Made by a program: the position numbers and the translations under genes
Assembly (NCBI GenBank): GCA_030549335.1
Contig: CM060194.1
Span: 59,238,547-59,302,546 of the forward strand
Reading direction: 5' to 3'
DNA length: 64,000 nt
Source of the DNA: Pontederia crassipes
Lineage: Eukaryota > Streptophyta > Magnoliopsida > Commelinales > Pontederiaceae
Part shown: piece after piece, positions 12,100 to 25,600 of the stretch
How the letters are laid out: each line of letters starts with the position of its first letter
Numbering within the stretch: position 1 is the stretch's first letter
Notes under the pieces: generated by a model
What the model was told of the DNA's origin: nothing
Database searches by the model: none
The model's input: only the letters and a program-made list of their open reading frames with translations

Positions 12100-12500
12100 G
12101 TTGTCTGGAGCTCGGGCACGGCCATGACGATTTGGAGCATGGCTGTGATGTCCATTAAGATCCCCTGCCTTAGCCTTGAAATGTGTTCAGAAGAAAAATA
12201 GACGTTCTGTCATGATTGTGACCTTGAGGTCGCATGGCCGTGACACTCCAAATGCCCAGGCCTTATAGTTTTTAGAAAAAACATGTGGAAAATGGTTGCT
12301 CTGTCACGGGCGTGCAAGTACGGTCATCCACCCATGAATGACCAATGAGACAGGCATGGCCATGCCATCACTGGTAATGACCGTGACCAAGTGATGCCGA
12401 GTAAATCGACTAAATGTCCAGCCGTGCCGACAAGTTGCATGCCTGTGCCCATGTGTGGGCACGACCGTGACCTATAGTGACACGGCTGTGACCAGTCCCA
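12100..12500. repeat. Degenerate CACGGCCGTGACC-rich block in LTR C
   Basis: Words such as CACGGCCATGAC, CACGACCGTGACC and CATGGCCGTGACAC recur irregularly over 400 bases. Several are near-palindromic. The same vocabulary reappears at 37351-37800. Confidence 0.45.
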
Positions 12501-12677
12501 GACATCTATGTGATGATTGTTTGCCCACACTTAGCATGATTTGAAATATATATGACTTGAAATTGGATTAAAATATGCAACATGTATTGAATAATTGTAT
12601 GTATTGATGAATGTAACTAAAAGACGAATTGATGAAGGTGTCTTGTTGATGTGGTCGGATGTAAGTGGAAGACCAAG

Positions 12678-12975
12678 ATCCACCTTGAGGGAATAAGATG
12701 TGGCTCTCGGGGAAGATCGCCCACATAAGAGTGGACAATGTGTGGCTTCTCATGGGACAAAAGGATCCCGAGAAAGGAATTAAGGGAAGACTAAGACCCC
12801 ATATAAGAGCGGACAAAGTGTGACTTCTCTTGGGACAAAAAGATCCCGATAAAGGAACTATGGGATGACGAAGATCCCACCCTAGAGTGGATAAGATGTG
12901 GCATTCCGCATACCAAGACCCCACATAAGAGTGGACAAGGTGTGGCCTCCAACGGGACAAAAAGATCTCGGCATA
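12678..12975. repeat. 78-bp minisatellite in LTR C
   Basis: Units start CCACATAAGAGTGGACAA at 12721, 12799 and 12877, giving a 78-bp period. A shortened unit follows at 12921 and a partial one precedes at 12678. Each contains TGGGACAAAAAGATCCCG or a variant. Non-coding. Confidence 0.7.
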
Positions 12976-13689
12976 GTTAAGTTAAGATCGACGAGCCAAT
13001 ATGAACTTCTCAATCAACAAGATAAGAAGCTATCTAAATAAAGAAGATGAAAAGATGTAAGTTACTTATAGTGACGAAGATGAATAACTTGGAACATAAA
13101 GATTAAGATGATGATTAAGTACGCACCTAAAAGGATGCAAAGGATGTTCCATAGTCATATGATGTTAAAGACAAAGTCACTTAAAGTAACTAAAATGAAT
13201 GACTTGGAACATAAAGAAGAAGATGATAATGAAAGTATCTTAAGGGATGCTAATTTATGTTTTCAATCATATGATGTTAATGATGAAGATGACAAATGCT
13301 AAGTAAGATAAATGTATGACTTCACATAAAGATCATTATGATAATGCAAGTACCTAAAATGATGCTAATATATGTCCCTTTGTTACATTGATGTTATGAT
13401 TTAAAATGTCAAAGTAAAGTAAGTTATGGTATGTCTTAGCGTAATGATGAGTAATGACGTGCCTTAGCATAATGTTAATAACGTTATATGCTTAGCTTGT
13501 CTATGATGATTCACATGCCATATAGCGTGCATATGCAGTCCATCGCGTGCACATGTTCTATATTTCCATTATGATGAAATGCATATGCCATGACACGTAG
13601 AGATCATATTATAGGATCATAGCATACATGAGTCTCAACATATTCTAACGAGAGAAATTTCTTGCACTCCATAGATCCGTGCAGTTATG

Positions 13690-15484
13690 TGATGCGTAAA
13701 ATGATGTAGTAAAATAAAGTCGCTAACAAGTGCACTAGTCGCTCAAGTAATATAGAAAATAGGAAGAACAATGTCGAACCCACAAGGAATATTATTAATT
13801 TAATATCTGAATTTATAAATTTTTAAGAGAGAAAAAATATGGATTTTGAAAATGGGTTTTGTAATTATAAAATAAAATAAAGAAAATAAAATAATAATAA
13901 GATAACATAATAGTGTTGAAGTTAGGCCTTAGGATGAAAATAGATCAGGATAAATATTTGAACCATAAAAGATAAATTTAATCTTTAAAGATAGTTTAAA
14001 GTCTCCCTAAAGTAATCTAACATGATTAACTGCGGTCTCCACAACTGACATTCCCCTCAAACTAAGCATGAAGAACTATCTTAATTTAATAAGAATTGAA
14101 GTCTCCACAACTGGCATCCCATCAAATCATATTAATATTAAGACGCAGTAAATTGGATTCCCTAGACTATTAATCACAACACAAACTAGTATAGATTAAC
14201 AGACCACACAAACTTGATTCTCCACACACTAATTATCAAATTTATGTCAATTATTAATTTCATATAAAATCAATTAAAATTAGTATCATGAATTCTGAAA
14301 TTAAACAATCCACAAACTGGTATAACTTATTTCAGAAATTCAATTAACTAATATAAAAGCATTAAGCACAATTAATAATTGATCAGAAAATATTAAAATA
14401 AATAAAATAGGATTTAAACATTTCCCTTCAATTAATAATCTCCTAAAATATAGAATCTAAAAACATGGAGTTCATCCTAGAAATTTTGGAGAGATAATAA
14501 ATACAAATGATAAAAATTGAAAGAATTACATTCAAAGCAGAGATCTCGAATCTGGGCAGACAGTAGGGCAACCTTTCTTACTTGAACAGAGTCGCGATCA
14601 ACCTCCAGCTGTCGCACCTTCTCTCCTCTTGGTCGTAGCCTGCAGAGCTTACGACTCAACTGTGGAAGAAACCTAAACTTCAGAGCACGAGTTGGGATGA
14701 TGGCTTCCTCCTTTATTTATAGGTGTGGACGGACTTCAGGTTACGGTTGATAACATCGTACGACTGAATTTGATTTTGTGAGATAAAACTTGAGTGGCTT
14801 ACGACTCTATCCACTTTGACGATATGGTTTCACGGCCGATAAACTTGATCATGATAAAAGCTTCTTCGTTTTGCACCTGATGATATCCTCGGTAAATCTC
14901 GGTCACAAAATCTATCATTAATGATAGTTTGCACCCAAGGATTGGTTAATGGCCGCTTGATAAATTGGTTAAGGATAAAATTTCATGGACTCTTTTGCGG
15001 CCGATATTCTTGATAATAGTAATGTTTTGCCCCAAGATTAGTTGGATTTCTCAGACGATACACCTTGGTTAAGTAGATCTTTGGCGTTGGAGTTCTCGAC
15101 CGATAATATTGATTGATGATGGTATTTTGCCCAATTTGATAAGATCACGATCGCAAATTCCATTATCGTCTAATGATGGTGGGCCAAAGATAATCCGAAT
15201 TGCGGCCGACAATCACATTGCATCTGAATTGCGGCCGATACGTCAATAATTCATTTAAGCTTGATAAAATATAATCCCTCGGATAATTGTGTATTCGACT
15301 TTTCCTGCAAAATAGTTATCAAAATTTAATTAATCCATTTAAATTAAAATATTCAGAGAATAATTAAAATCGATGAATCCAGAATTACGACTAAAAATGA
15401 TCTAAAATGATGCATGCCATGATTAAATTATAAAAAAATTAACTAAAATAATAATCTAAAATATGTTATATTTTGCAGGTATCA
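13690..15484 (-). repeat. 3' LTR of Athila element A
   Basis: Plus-strand view TGATGCGTAAAATG...GGTATCA, about 1.8 kb. A polypurine-tract equivalent (AACTCCCTCATGC, purine-rich on the minus strand) follows at 15485. It contains repeated GTCTCCACAACTGGCATCCC boxes (14030-14125) and several GCGGCCGATA words. Confidence 0.85.
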
Positions 15485-17613
15485 AACTCCCTCATGCTTA
15501 AAGTCTTGCTTGTCCTCAAGCAAAAATTTAAAAGCAAGGCTCAAGAAAGTTCCATCATAGCTTCCACATTGTCAATTGACTATTTTTCTCACACAATTCT
15601 TCTGTACACTTACTACTCAGCATCTCACCTTTTTCCATGCACTTAGCTTCATAAAGGTTCTGAATGCTACACAAATTTACATAATATCAAATTCAACCTT
15701 GTAGAAAAATAAATTGTCTATCAAATAATAACATTAATATTGAACACATAAGTACTAATTGAGCCTTGTAGAAAAATAATTTGTCTATCAAAAAATAGAA
15801 TTAATATTGAGCACATAAGTACCAATTGAGCTTATAAAACTTTTTCTTTTTGTTTTTTTTTTACTTTTATTTTCAATCATTCTAAAAGTTCTAATCTTCA
15901 ACCAGGATTGCACAAGGAAGTTCATGTAGCAGGCTTTAGACTAATGACTCCCAAACCAGATGGCCTTAGGGCAACAGGTGATGAGGCACCCCTCGAGTTT
16001 ACTTGCCCGAACAACCAAGGTTCTGAATGATGAGTTCGAACTTAGCCATGATTCACTACTCATGTGCTTCTCCATATTCCACAAGATTATCTTTGTAGCA
16101 GGTTTTCGATCGACGGATCCTAGAGCAGTTGCCCTTAGATCATCAGGCATGAGCCCCTACGGATCTAATTATCCGAACACACCTTGGTTCCGGATAACAC
16201 TTTTGTACTTACACATAACTTTATTCATTTTTTTCACTATTTTTTTCACATTTTTTTAAAGATCAAGGAGTACTTAATATGGTCAATAAAAAGGTTACTA
16301 CTATCAAGACTTAACAGAAAAATAAAAAGGCATGAATATGATTTTGTCGTCTAGTCATTCATAATTCTACTTAGCATAGGCACATAGTCCATAAGTTTAA
16401 TACAAAATAGAAGTTATAAGAAAGAAAAGCATTCAAATTTTATTAGTTAATGACATGTCTTTAAAGTTTACTAAAAGATAATTATATAAAACAATAAAAC
16501 GAAAGTTAGTAAGATGATAGCAAAAATAAATGCATGCAATGGATTTTTGGGAAATTTTTCAATTTTTTAATTTTTTTATAAATGCATACATAGGTAAATA
16601 AAAAGAAAAATAAAGAAGAATGCAAATGCATGAAATGTAAACTCTCCCAAGCTTGAACCAGACACTGTCCTCAGTATTAGGCCAACAAAGGAAAGAGATA
16701 CAGACTCAATAAAAATGGAAAACTAAAGAAAAGGGAAAAATAAAGAAGAGAAAAAAGAGACAATCGAATTTACTATCTGTGTGGTGGCGAAGGTGGGTGG
16801 TAGCCGAAATGTCCATGGCGCATATGATAGTCGTGGATGTGTCTCGTCATGCGAACATGCTGATTTTGGAGGGATTCGAAGCGACCCTGATGCTCCTGCA
16901 TATTTGTGAAGTCTGCTCGAATAGTGGTCAACTCTTGGGCCTGTCGGTGTTACTCTTCTATAATAGCATGTATCTCCCCTGCTTGGCGAAACTGCTCATC
17001 ATACATAGATTCACATAGATTTTGTACGAAAGCATAGTTAGGTTGAGGTGGCGGAGGTGGATAGTAAGGCTGCTCCGGGGGTGAGGTAAAAGTGGGCTCT
17101 AGTGGTAGAAAGTGATTCCACACAGGTTGCGACGGTTAAGGTTGCAGAGGCGATGTGTAATATGCCGGCTCATGTGGAGACAAATAAGCGGGCCCAAGTT
17201 CTTGCAGAGGGGCAGATACTTCCATCTGATCTCCTTCTTCATAAGGAGTGGCTGGTATGAATGAGGAATTAGAAGAGCTCTCATGTGCTAGAGACAGAAT
17301 CGGAGAAGACACCGGCATATAGGGTGAAAGGGTAGATGCCTCATGTCGGGAAGCTACTGGTGATGCAGCCTGAAAGACTTGTGACTGCTGAAAGTACTGT
17401 TGGGCTGCCGCATAATTAGTAGAATCAAACTAAAAGAAGGCTTCATCCTGGTGTGGCTGACCGATAGAGGTAGATGGTCCTGCAGATGAAATTAGTGGAG
17501 CATCTCCATATCACTTTCTTTAAAAATAAAAACTTTAACTCCTGTAGTGTTAGTCTTGGCGAGGCCCATGGCCAAAATAGTTCTTCGATGAGGTGGGCTA
17601 TTCTTGGGACAGC
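15485..17613 (-). other. 3' untranslated region of Athila element A
   Basis: No coding capacity is recognised. It holds a pair of diverged 120-bp direct repeats (15911 and 16080) and an internal block resembling the polypurine tract (16640-16654). The minus strand at 16780-17500 reads proline- and glutamine-rich, consistent with the tail of the env-position ORF of Athila elements. Confidence 0.55.
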
Positions 17614-18111
17614 TTAAAGATCATTCAGGTCAAGTCTGAAGTGTTGCACTATTGGCGTGATAAGGGCGCCCATACTGATGCTACCGCTCCGAAGAGTAGT
17701 ACGGCATTGAAAATGACGAATGAGGAAGGCGCCGACATTGACCTGTGTCCTGTGGAGCATACCGTGGATCAAGAATAACTCTCCCTCTGAGACGGCTCCA
17801 TCACTATCAGTTCGTCTGCTAAGGGTGTTGCTGAGCATGCGATGGACAAAGCGCAGTACAAGATTTTGGATTGTGCTTTCCTTAGCTGTACTCAAGACCA
17901 ATCGATTTTTTTCAGTTATTTGTTTCAAAAAAAATTCAGCATGAAAGTCAGTAGGAACAGAACGAGCCCCATAGTTGGGAAATCCATAAATATTATTAAA
18001 AACTTCTAGAGTCAATGTGAAAGGTCGCCCGTATAGCTGAAATGAAATGCGGGATTGATCATACTGTCTGCCATCTAAATTGAAGACCTCGAGAGATGAC
18101 AAGAATTTCAT
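17614..18111 (-). pseudogene. Athila ORF-1-like (env-position) remnant
   Basis: The segment contains SEGELFLIHGMLHRTQVNVG and then SISMGALITPIVQHFRL, which match the pattern of the ATHILA ORF-1 family (often 'Arabidopsis retrotransposon ORF-1') encoded downstream of pol in Athila elements. Its position, 3' of integrase on the same strand, agrees. Upstream (18120-18900) is CGGCCG-rich sequence without a clear frame. It is a fossil piece; its function in living elements is unsettled. Confidence 0.6.
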
Positions 18112-19649
18112 AGTAAGTACTTCATAAGTTGGCCACCACTGTTGAACAAAATCTAAAAGGCCAATTTGAGAAAATAATAAATGGATATCGACAAATAAAT
18201 TGTACTCCCTCAGTATCTCGGTGTCTAGAAATCTAGTGGCATTTACTCAGACAGTAGACAATCTTTCAAAACGATCTTGGTAGGCAGGCTTGGTCCAATA
18301 ATGATCTCTCGGATATGAAATTAACTGCGAAGATTGTGGCACTGTCTGGGCGTCCGAATGTCGTCAATCACGACATCCCCTCCAGATATTAGCAAATTGC
18401 CTCATTATAAAACATAAAATTTGCCCACGGAAGAAAGGTGGTGAAGTGCTCGGCCTTTGAAGAGAGACTCGGCCGATAAGAACAACGTCAGAACTTTGGT
18501 CATAGTTTGGTGGGCTTTCGGCCGTAAAAAGGATGATGCTGCAATTGGTGCTTCAGGATAACATCTCGGCCATAATATAGAGGCTGATCATCGGTAATGT
18601 TGAACAAGAAAGGTGGTTTCGGCCGCAACTGTTGTCGGTGATGATCCCCGGCTGTAAGCTTATCTCGGCTGCGATATGTACAAGGGAGAAGCTTCGACCG
18701 CAATAGTTGTCACTGAAGACTGGCTATCGATGAAGGTTTTTGGCCGCAAATGATGGAAATGGAAAGATGGCGGCCCATATAGAGTTCGAGCAGTCCAGTG
18801 CAAAGGAAGAAAAGAGAGGAACGTTGCGGCCGCAATAGTTGATGACGACGATCGATGGGGTCTCGGCCGCAATCGAGAACAGAGAGATTGGCGGTCGACG
18901 TCGGGCGCAAACGGAGTAGATCGTCTTCATTTCCGACCTGCAAATGAAAGAAAGGGTAAGTATTTATAGATGAAGGACTACCGTGAACTTATCTGTGCTG
19001 AACAGTCACATAGATTTAAATTCGGTCGCAAATCGTGCACGTGTTTGATAAGATGCATGCATGGCACGAGTTGTTCAATTGGAGCTTTTGCGGCCGATAT
19101 GTCATTTCGGTGTCGGATGTCAGAATCTGCTCGGCGAGAATCATGGACAATTGTCAAAAGTTTTTTTTATTTTATTTTACGCCCGTGAACTATCAATTAT
19201 GCGTCAGGTGGCACATTGATTCCATTGGATTTTGCGTCCGCCATGTGATGCATGTAAGCTGTCCTCATGTGTCGGTGTTTGATCCACTTTTGCGGCTGGA
19301 TGGAATTTAGCGGCCGGGAGATGTCTTGTCCGAGGTCTTCGAGGATTCTGTCTCTTTATCGCTCTTTTGGGAGCTGTCGCGCAGGTGGCAGCATGCACAT
19401 AAATTTCATGAGCAAGTACTTATCCGAAATTTTCTCCTCGCACAAAAGACAATATTAATAAGATGACTCCAAATAAAAATAAAATAAATAAATAAAATGA
19501 AATAAAATAAAATGAATAAGATGTCTATTTAAAAATAAAATAAAATAAAACTATCATCGAAACTAATTTTATGTAACTAAGATATTAATCAGCAACTAAT
19601 TAAATACTAATATAAAGAAAAGAGGTAAAACTAGTTCTGATTTATAGTC

Positions 19650-21056
19650 CTCAGCTTGACTTAGTCAGATCAGAATTCACATATCATAGAGAGTGATCAT
19701 TGAAAGCTTATGATAATAAGTGCCACCATGATAAAGTTTTAATCTATGTCCATTCACTTTGAGTTTTTGTTTTTTGTCTAATGATTCAATCTCAAAAGTT
19801 CCATAGGGTGAACAATTGATTATAACATAAAGTTCGGTCCATCTTGATTTAAGTTTTCCAGGAAATAATATGAGTTTGCTATTATAAAGGAGCAAGGTAA
19901 AAATTCTTTCTGTTTAATATGCATGTCATGTAATTTTTTTTGTGCGTTCTTTATATAGCTTGCTATTTTCGTATGCATAGTGTCTAAATTCATCAAGCTC
20001 ATCTAATTGTAATAACCTTTCTGATTGTGATGATTTTAGATCCATATTTAAAAATTTTGTTGCCCAATAAGCCCTGTGTTCTAATTCCAATGGAAGGTGA
20101 CGTGCTTTTCTAAAAACTAATCTATAAAAAGAAGTACTTATGGGTGTTTTAAAAGTTGTCCTATATGCCCATAGTGCATCATCTAATTTCAAGGACTAAT
20201 CCTTTCTAGATGAATTTACAGTTTTCTCTAGAATCCTTTTTATCTCTCTATTTGAAATTTCCACATGTCCACAAGATTAGGCATGATATGGTGTACTCAA
20301 AAAATGTTTGATTCCAAATCTGTTAAGAAGAGTTTACATTATTTTATTATAGAAATGTGTTCCATTGTCACTTATGATAGTCCTAGGTGTTCCAAATCGA
20401 GTAAAAATATATTTTTTTAGAAAGTTGGCACTACCTTGGCCTCATTTGTTGGGGTGGCTATAACTTCCACCCATTTGGAAACATAATCAACCGTCACTAA
20501 GATGTGTTGATTGTTAAAGGATTTAGAAAATAGTCCCATAAAGTCAATGCCCCACACATCAAAACTATCGCACCGTAGAATATTTGTGAAAGGCATTTCA
20601 TCTCAACGAGAAATATTACCTGTCCTTTGGCATTTGTCACAATACTTATAGTAGTTTTGTGCATCTCTGTAAATTGTTGGCCAATATAATCCACATGCAA
20701 GTATCTTAGCCATTGTTCGATTAGGTCCAAAGTGACATCCAGCTTGTCCATCATAGAAATGACTTAGGGTATTCTCAATCTCATCTTCGTGGACACATCT
20801 TCAAATTACTTGAATCTACACATAATCGAAAAAGGTAAGGATCTTCCCAGTGGTAATTTTTTTCATCAGATAAAAATTTCCTTTTTTGGTGAGTGCTCAT
20901 GCCCTTCGGAACATAATGTCCTGCAAGGTAATTAGCAATGGGGTATTGTTAGAAATTTGAGAAATTATAGAAATAGAGAAAAGTTTTTCATTTGGGAATT
21001 TTTCAAGTATGGCTGTGACTTCTTTTGGAGAAGACTCCAAACGGGATAGGTGATCA
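19650..21056 (-). pseudogene. Athila integrase remnant (element A)
   Basis: Minus-strand landmarks are DHLSRLE near 21050 (the RNase H/integrase junction), a zinc-finger region around 20700-20600, [17 protein letters not shown] at about 20180 (core end) and RWTELYVI...YGTFEIESLD near 19800 (C-terminal GPY/F-like part). It is broken at several places. Confidence 0.78.
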
Positions 21057-21061
21057 GCTAA

Positions 21062-22666
21062 TGATGCGTTGAAATGATGTAGCAAAATAAAATCTCTAGC
21101 AAGCGCACTAGTCGCTCAAGTAATATAGTAAATAGTAGTAAGAGTGTCGAACTCACGAGAAATATTATTAATTCAATATCTGAATTTATAAATTAATAAG
21201 AGAGAAAAAATATGGATTTTGAAAATGAGTTTTAAAAGATAAAGAAAATAAGATAAAGATAAGATAGTGGTGTTGAAGTTAGGCCTTAGGATGAAAATAG
21301 ATCAGGATAAATATTTGAACCATAAAAGATAAATTTAATCTTTAAAGATGGATTAGAGTCTCCCTAAAGTAATCTAACATGATTAACTTGTGGTCTCCAC
21401 GACTGACATCCCTCAATCTAATCATATAGAACTTCTTAATTTAATAAGAATTGAAGTCTCCACGACTGGTACCCCAAAAATTATATTAAAATTAAGATGC
21501 ATTAAATTGAATTCTCTAGATTATTAATCACTCCACAAACTGATATAGATTAACAGACCACACAAACTTGATTCTCCACACACTAGTTATCAAATTTATG
21601 TCAATTATTAATTCCAAATAAAATCAATTATAATTAGTATAATGAATTCTGAAATTAAACACTCCACAAACTGGTATAGCTTAATTCAGAAATTTAATTA
21701 ACTAATATAAAAGCATTAAGCACAATTAATAATTGATCAGAAAAGATTAAAGCAAATAAAATAGGGTCCAAAGATTTCCCTTCAATTAATAATCTCCTAA
21801 AATAATAATCCTAAAAATATGGAGTTCATCCTAGAAATTTCGGAGAGATAATAAAATATAAATCATAAAAATTGGAAGAATTACACCCAAAATAGAGGTC
21901 TCGAATCTGGTAGACAGTCGAGCAGCCTCTCAGACTTGATCAGGGTCGCGATCAACCTCCAATCATCGCACATCTCTCCTCTTGGTCGTAGCCTGCAGAG
22001 CTCACGACTCGCCTTGGAAGAAACCTGAACTTTAGAACACAACTTGGGATGATGGTTTCCTTACGTATTTATAGGGTGCGAACGGCCTTCAATTTGATCA
22101 CGATGTACGACCGAATTTAAATTCACGGGATAAATCTCGGCAAAAAATGATAATTCTTTATCCTTTTATCTTTACCTCCTTTGAATTTCGGCCAAAACGA
22201 AATTCTTTTATCTTTACGCCCTATGGATCTCGGCCAAAACCAAGATTTTCTTGCCATTACCCCCTTCAAATCTCGGCCAAAACGAAAAGTCTTCATGCCA
22301 TTACGCCCAAAAAATAAAATCTTTTTATCTTTACCCCCTTTGAATTTCGGCCAAAACGTCTTGAGGGTAAAGCCAAATCTCGGTCGTAAGAAATAAATTC
22401 TTTATCCTAATCTCGGCCGTAATGATAAATTCTTCGAAATTTTGGCCGAGACGGCACAATCCATCTAAATCTCGATTTTTTCTGTAAAATAATTATCAAA
22501 ATTTAGTTAATCCATCCATAATTAAAATATTCAGAGAATTAATAATTAAAATTGATAAATCCGAAATTACGATTAAAAGTGACTAAAAATGATGCATGCC
22601 ATGATCAAATTACAGAAAAAATAATTAAAATAATAATCTAAAATATGTTATATTTTGCATGCATCA
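21062..22666 (-). repeat. 3' LTR of element B
   Basis: It begins TGATGCGTTGAAATG and ends TTTGCATGCATCA, abutting a purine-rich tract on the minus strand (plus-strand AACTCTCCCAAGCTT, 22667-22681). The interior carries AATCTCGGCCAAAACG repeats at 22185-22360. Confidence 0.9.
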
Positions 22667-25600
22667 AACTCTCCCAAGCTTAAAGTCTTGCTTGTCCTCA
22701 AGCAAAAATTTAAGGTAAGGCTCAAGAAAGTTCCATCATAGCCGTCACATTGTCAACTGCTTAATTTTTTCACACAATTCTTCTGCACACCTGCTACTCA
22801 GTATCTCACCATTTTCCATGCACTTAGCTTCATAGAGCTTCTGAATGCTACACAAATTTAAACAATCTCAAATTTAGCCTTGTAGAAAAATAAATTGTCT
22901 GTCCAATAATAGCATTAATATTGAACACATAAATACTAATTGAGCTTAAAACTTTTTTCTTTTTTTTTTCTTTTCATTTTTATTTTCAATCATTTTAAAA
23001 GTTCTAATCTTCAAGTAGGATTGCACAAGGAGATCCATGTATCGGGCTTTAGACTGATGACTCCCAAACCAGATGACCTTAGGGCACCAGGTGATAAAGC
23101 ACCCCTCGAGTTTACTTGTCCGAACAACCAACGTTCTGAATGAAGAGTTCGAACTTAGCCATGATTCAGTACTCCGGTGCTTCTCCATATTCCACAAGAT
23201 GGTCCATGTAGCATGTTTTCGATCGACGGATCCCAGAGCAGTTGCCCTTATGTCGTCAGGCATGAACCCCTACGGATCTAATTACCCGAACACACCTTGG
23301 TTCCGGATAACACTTTTGTACCTACACATAACTTTATTCAAAAATTATTTTTTATTGGGGTTCAACTAACCCTTCTTTTTATTCACTTTCAATTTTTATA
23401 GGCTCAAAAAGTACTTGATATGGTCAATAAGAAGGCTACTACTATCAAGACTTAAAAGAAATTAATAAAAAGGCATGAATATGATTTTGTCATCTAGTCA
23501 TTCATAATTCTACTTAGCATAGGCACATAGTCCATAAGTCTGATACTAAAATAGCAAGTGATAAGAAAGAAAAGTATTCAAATTTCATCAATTAACGACA
23601 TGTCTTTGAACTTCTACTAAAAGATAATTAAAACAGTAAGACAAGAGTTTGTAAGATGGTAGCAAAAATAAATGCATACAATGATATTTTTCGAAAATTT
23701 TTCAATTTTTTCACTTTTTTTTGAATTCTTTTTTACAAATAGATGCAATATATAAGCAAATAAAAAGAAAGAAACATGCAATGCATGAAATGCAAACTCC
23801 CCCAAGCTTGAACCAGACACTGTCCTCAGTGTTAGGCCAACAAGGGAAAGAGTAAAGATAATATAGAAAAGCTAAAGAAATGAAAATAAAGAAAAGGGAA
23901 AAGATACAACCGAATTTATTGTCGGTGGAGAGATGCTCGGCCTTAATATATATATCGATGAAGGTGTCGGCCGCAAAAGCTGAAGAGACTCGACCGAGAT
24001 TCTTGTGGTGTTAGTGTTATGAACTTCATGGCCGCAAATGGTGTCAGTGAGAGGAGATCTCGGCCGATAATTGATGGATCTCGGCCGATAATGAAGAGTC
24101 TCGGCCGTAAAAGCTTGGTCGCAAAATTTTGTTGATGAAGATCTCAGCCGTGCAATCTCGGTCGTAAGGAACTGGCCGTAATGTGTTGTGATGTTTTTGG
24201 GCGTAATGGAGTGGCGATGATGGCATCAGTTCTTGTCCGGGCGTAAAAGAGCAGCGGAGACGGCGTGAGACTTCGGCCGTAAAGAGTTGGCTCGGTGTGG
24301 AAGCTCGGCCGTAAGGGAGCTGAGGTTAGGTCGGTGAGGCTTCAGCCGTAAGGGCTTTTGGGCGAGAGGCATTGAAACTTCGGCCGTAATATGTCTCGGC
24401 CGTAAGGAAGAGCTTTGGAACTTCGGCCGTAAGGGTGTGGTGCTTGATCTGCAAGGATGTGGAAGGGGAAAGAATTTAAAGGAAACTTTAGGCGTAAACT
24501 TACCTTTCCCACGTGATGCGCGCAGTGAAGGGTCACATCAAATTCAAGGAGCGCAGCGATCGGCCGATTCCAAGATGATTTTTCCTCTCGCCTTGTCATG
24601 TCTGAGATGAACCCGACGTGTTAATTCATGCATCGCTCGGTCCATGTATCCGAAGAAATGATTAGTCGAGTTCCTCTCCGTGCACAAAAAGAAATATCGA
24701 TTAGATGACTCCTTAAACTATTAATTAAAATGCCAATCAACTAACTAATTAAATAAAAATAATAAAAAAATTAACTTAATTAAAAAAAATATAGAGAATT
24801 GGTTGTGATTAAATATTCAATTTGTCACTGCAACAACCAAGTGTCAGAAAAAAATTAAATAAAATAAAAAATTAATATCTGATCAGAATGTGTGACATAT
24901 AAATTTATCCAAAGGATTAACTTAGTTGTGATTAGATTTTCACTCAAGTCCTGCAACAACTAATTTTCAGTAAGAGAGATAAAAGAATAAAATACAAATA
25001 TATACAAGAAAAAAGAAATATAGATAATAGATCACGAAGAAATAAGATTTAAATTGATAAAAGTCTGTCGGACTTATAAAATTGAAAACTCATCATTAAA
25101 ATTTATTTTCGAGAGAAATTTATCAAAAAATTAACTACGGCCACCAAAATTCACAGAAATTTGTCGAATACGGCGAAAAAGTAAAATTCGAACACTCAGC
25201 TCAAAAGAAACAAATTTAAATGCCAAATATTAATATCTCTACTGAAAAAAGATTAAATAACCCGAGGCTTGTTCGGCCGTAAAAAAAAACATTGAAACAG
25301 TGTCAAAAGGATTCAACGTGAAGGCGTAAACCAATTAAATTACGGCCGTAACAAACTAGTTAGTGTGGAATTTCGGCCGTAAGACAGAAAACTAAATAGG
25401 GTGTTCGACCGAAATAAAAATCGAACGCAACGTTGACGATTTAATCCTTTACGGCCGAAGAAGAGTAAGATTCATATCGGTCATAAATCGATGAAAATTA
25501 AGTCGAACATGATCCTTCACGGCCGAGAAAGAAAATCCGTAAATAAACTTGAAAACATTTTATGGATTTTTTCACGGTTGTTTAGAAAACTTGAAAGAAA

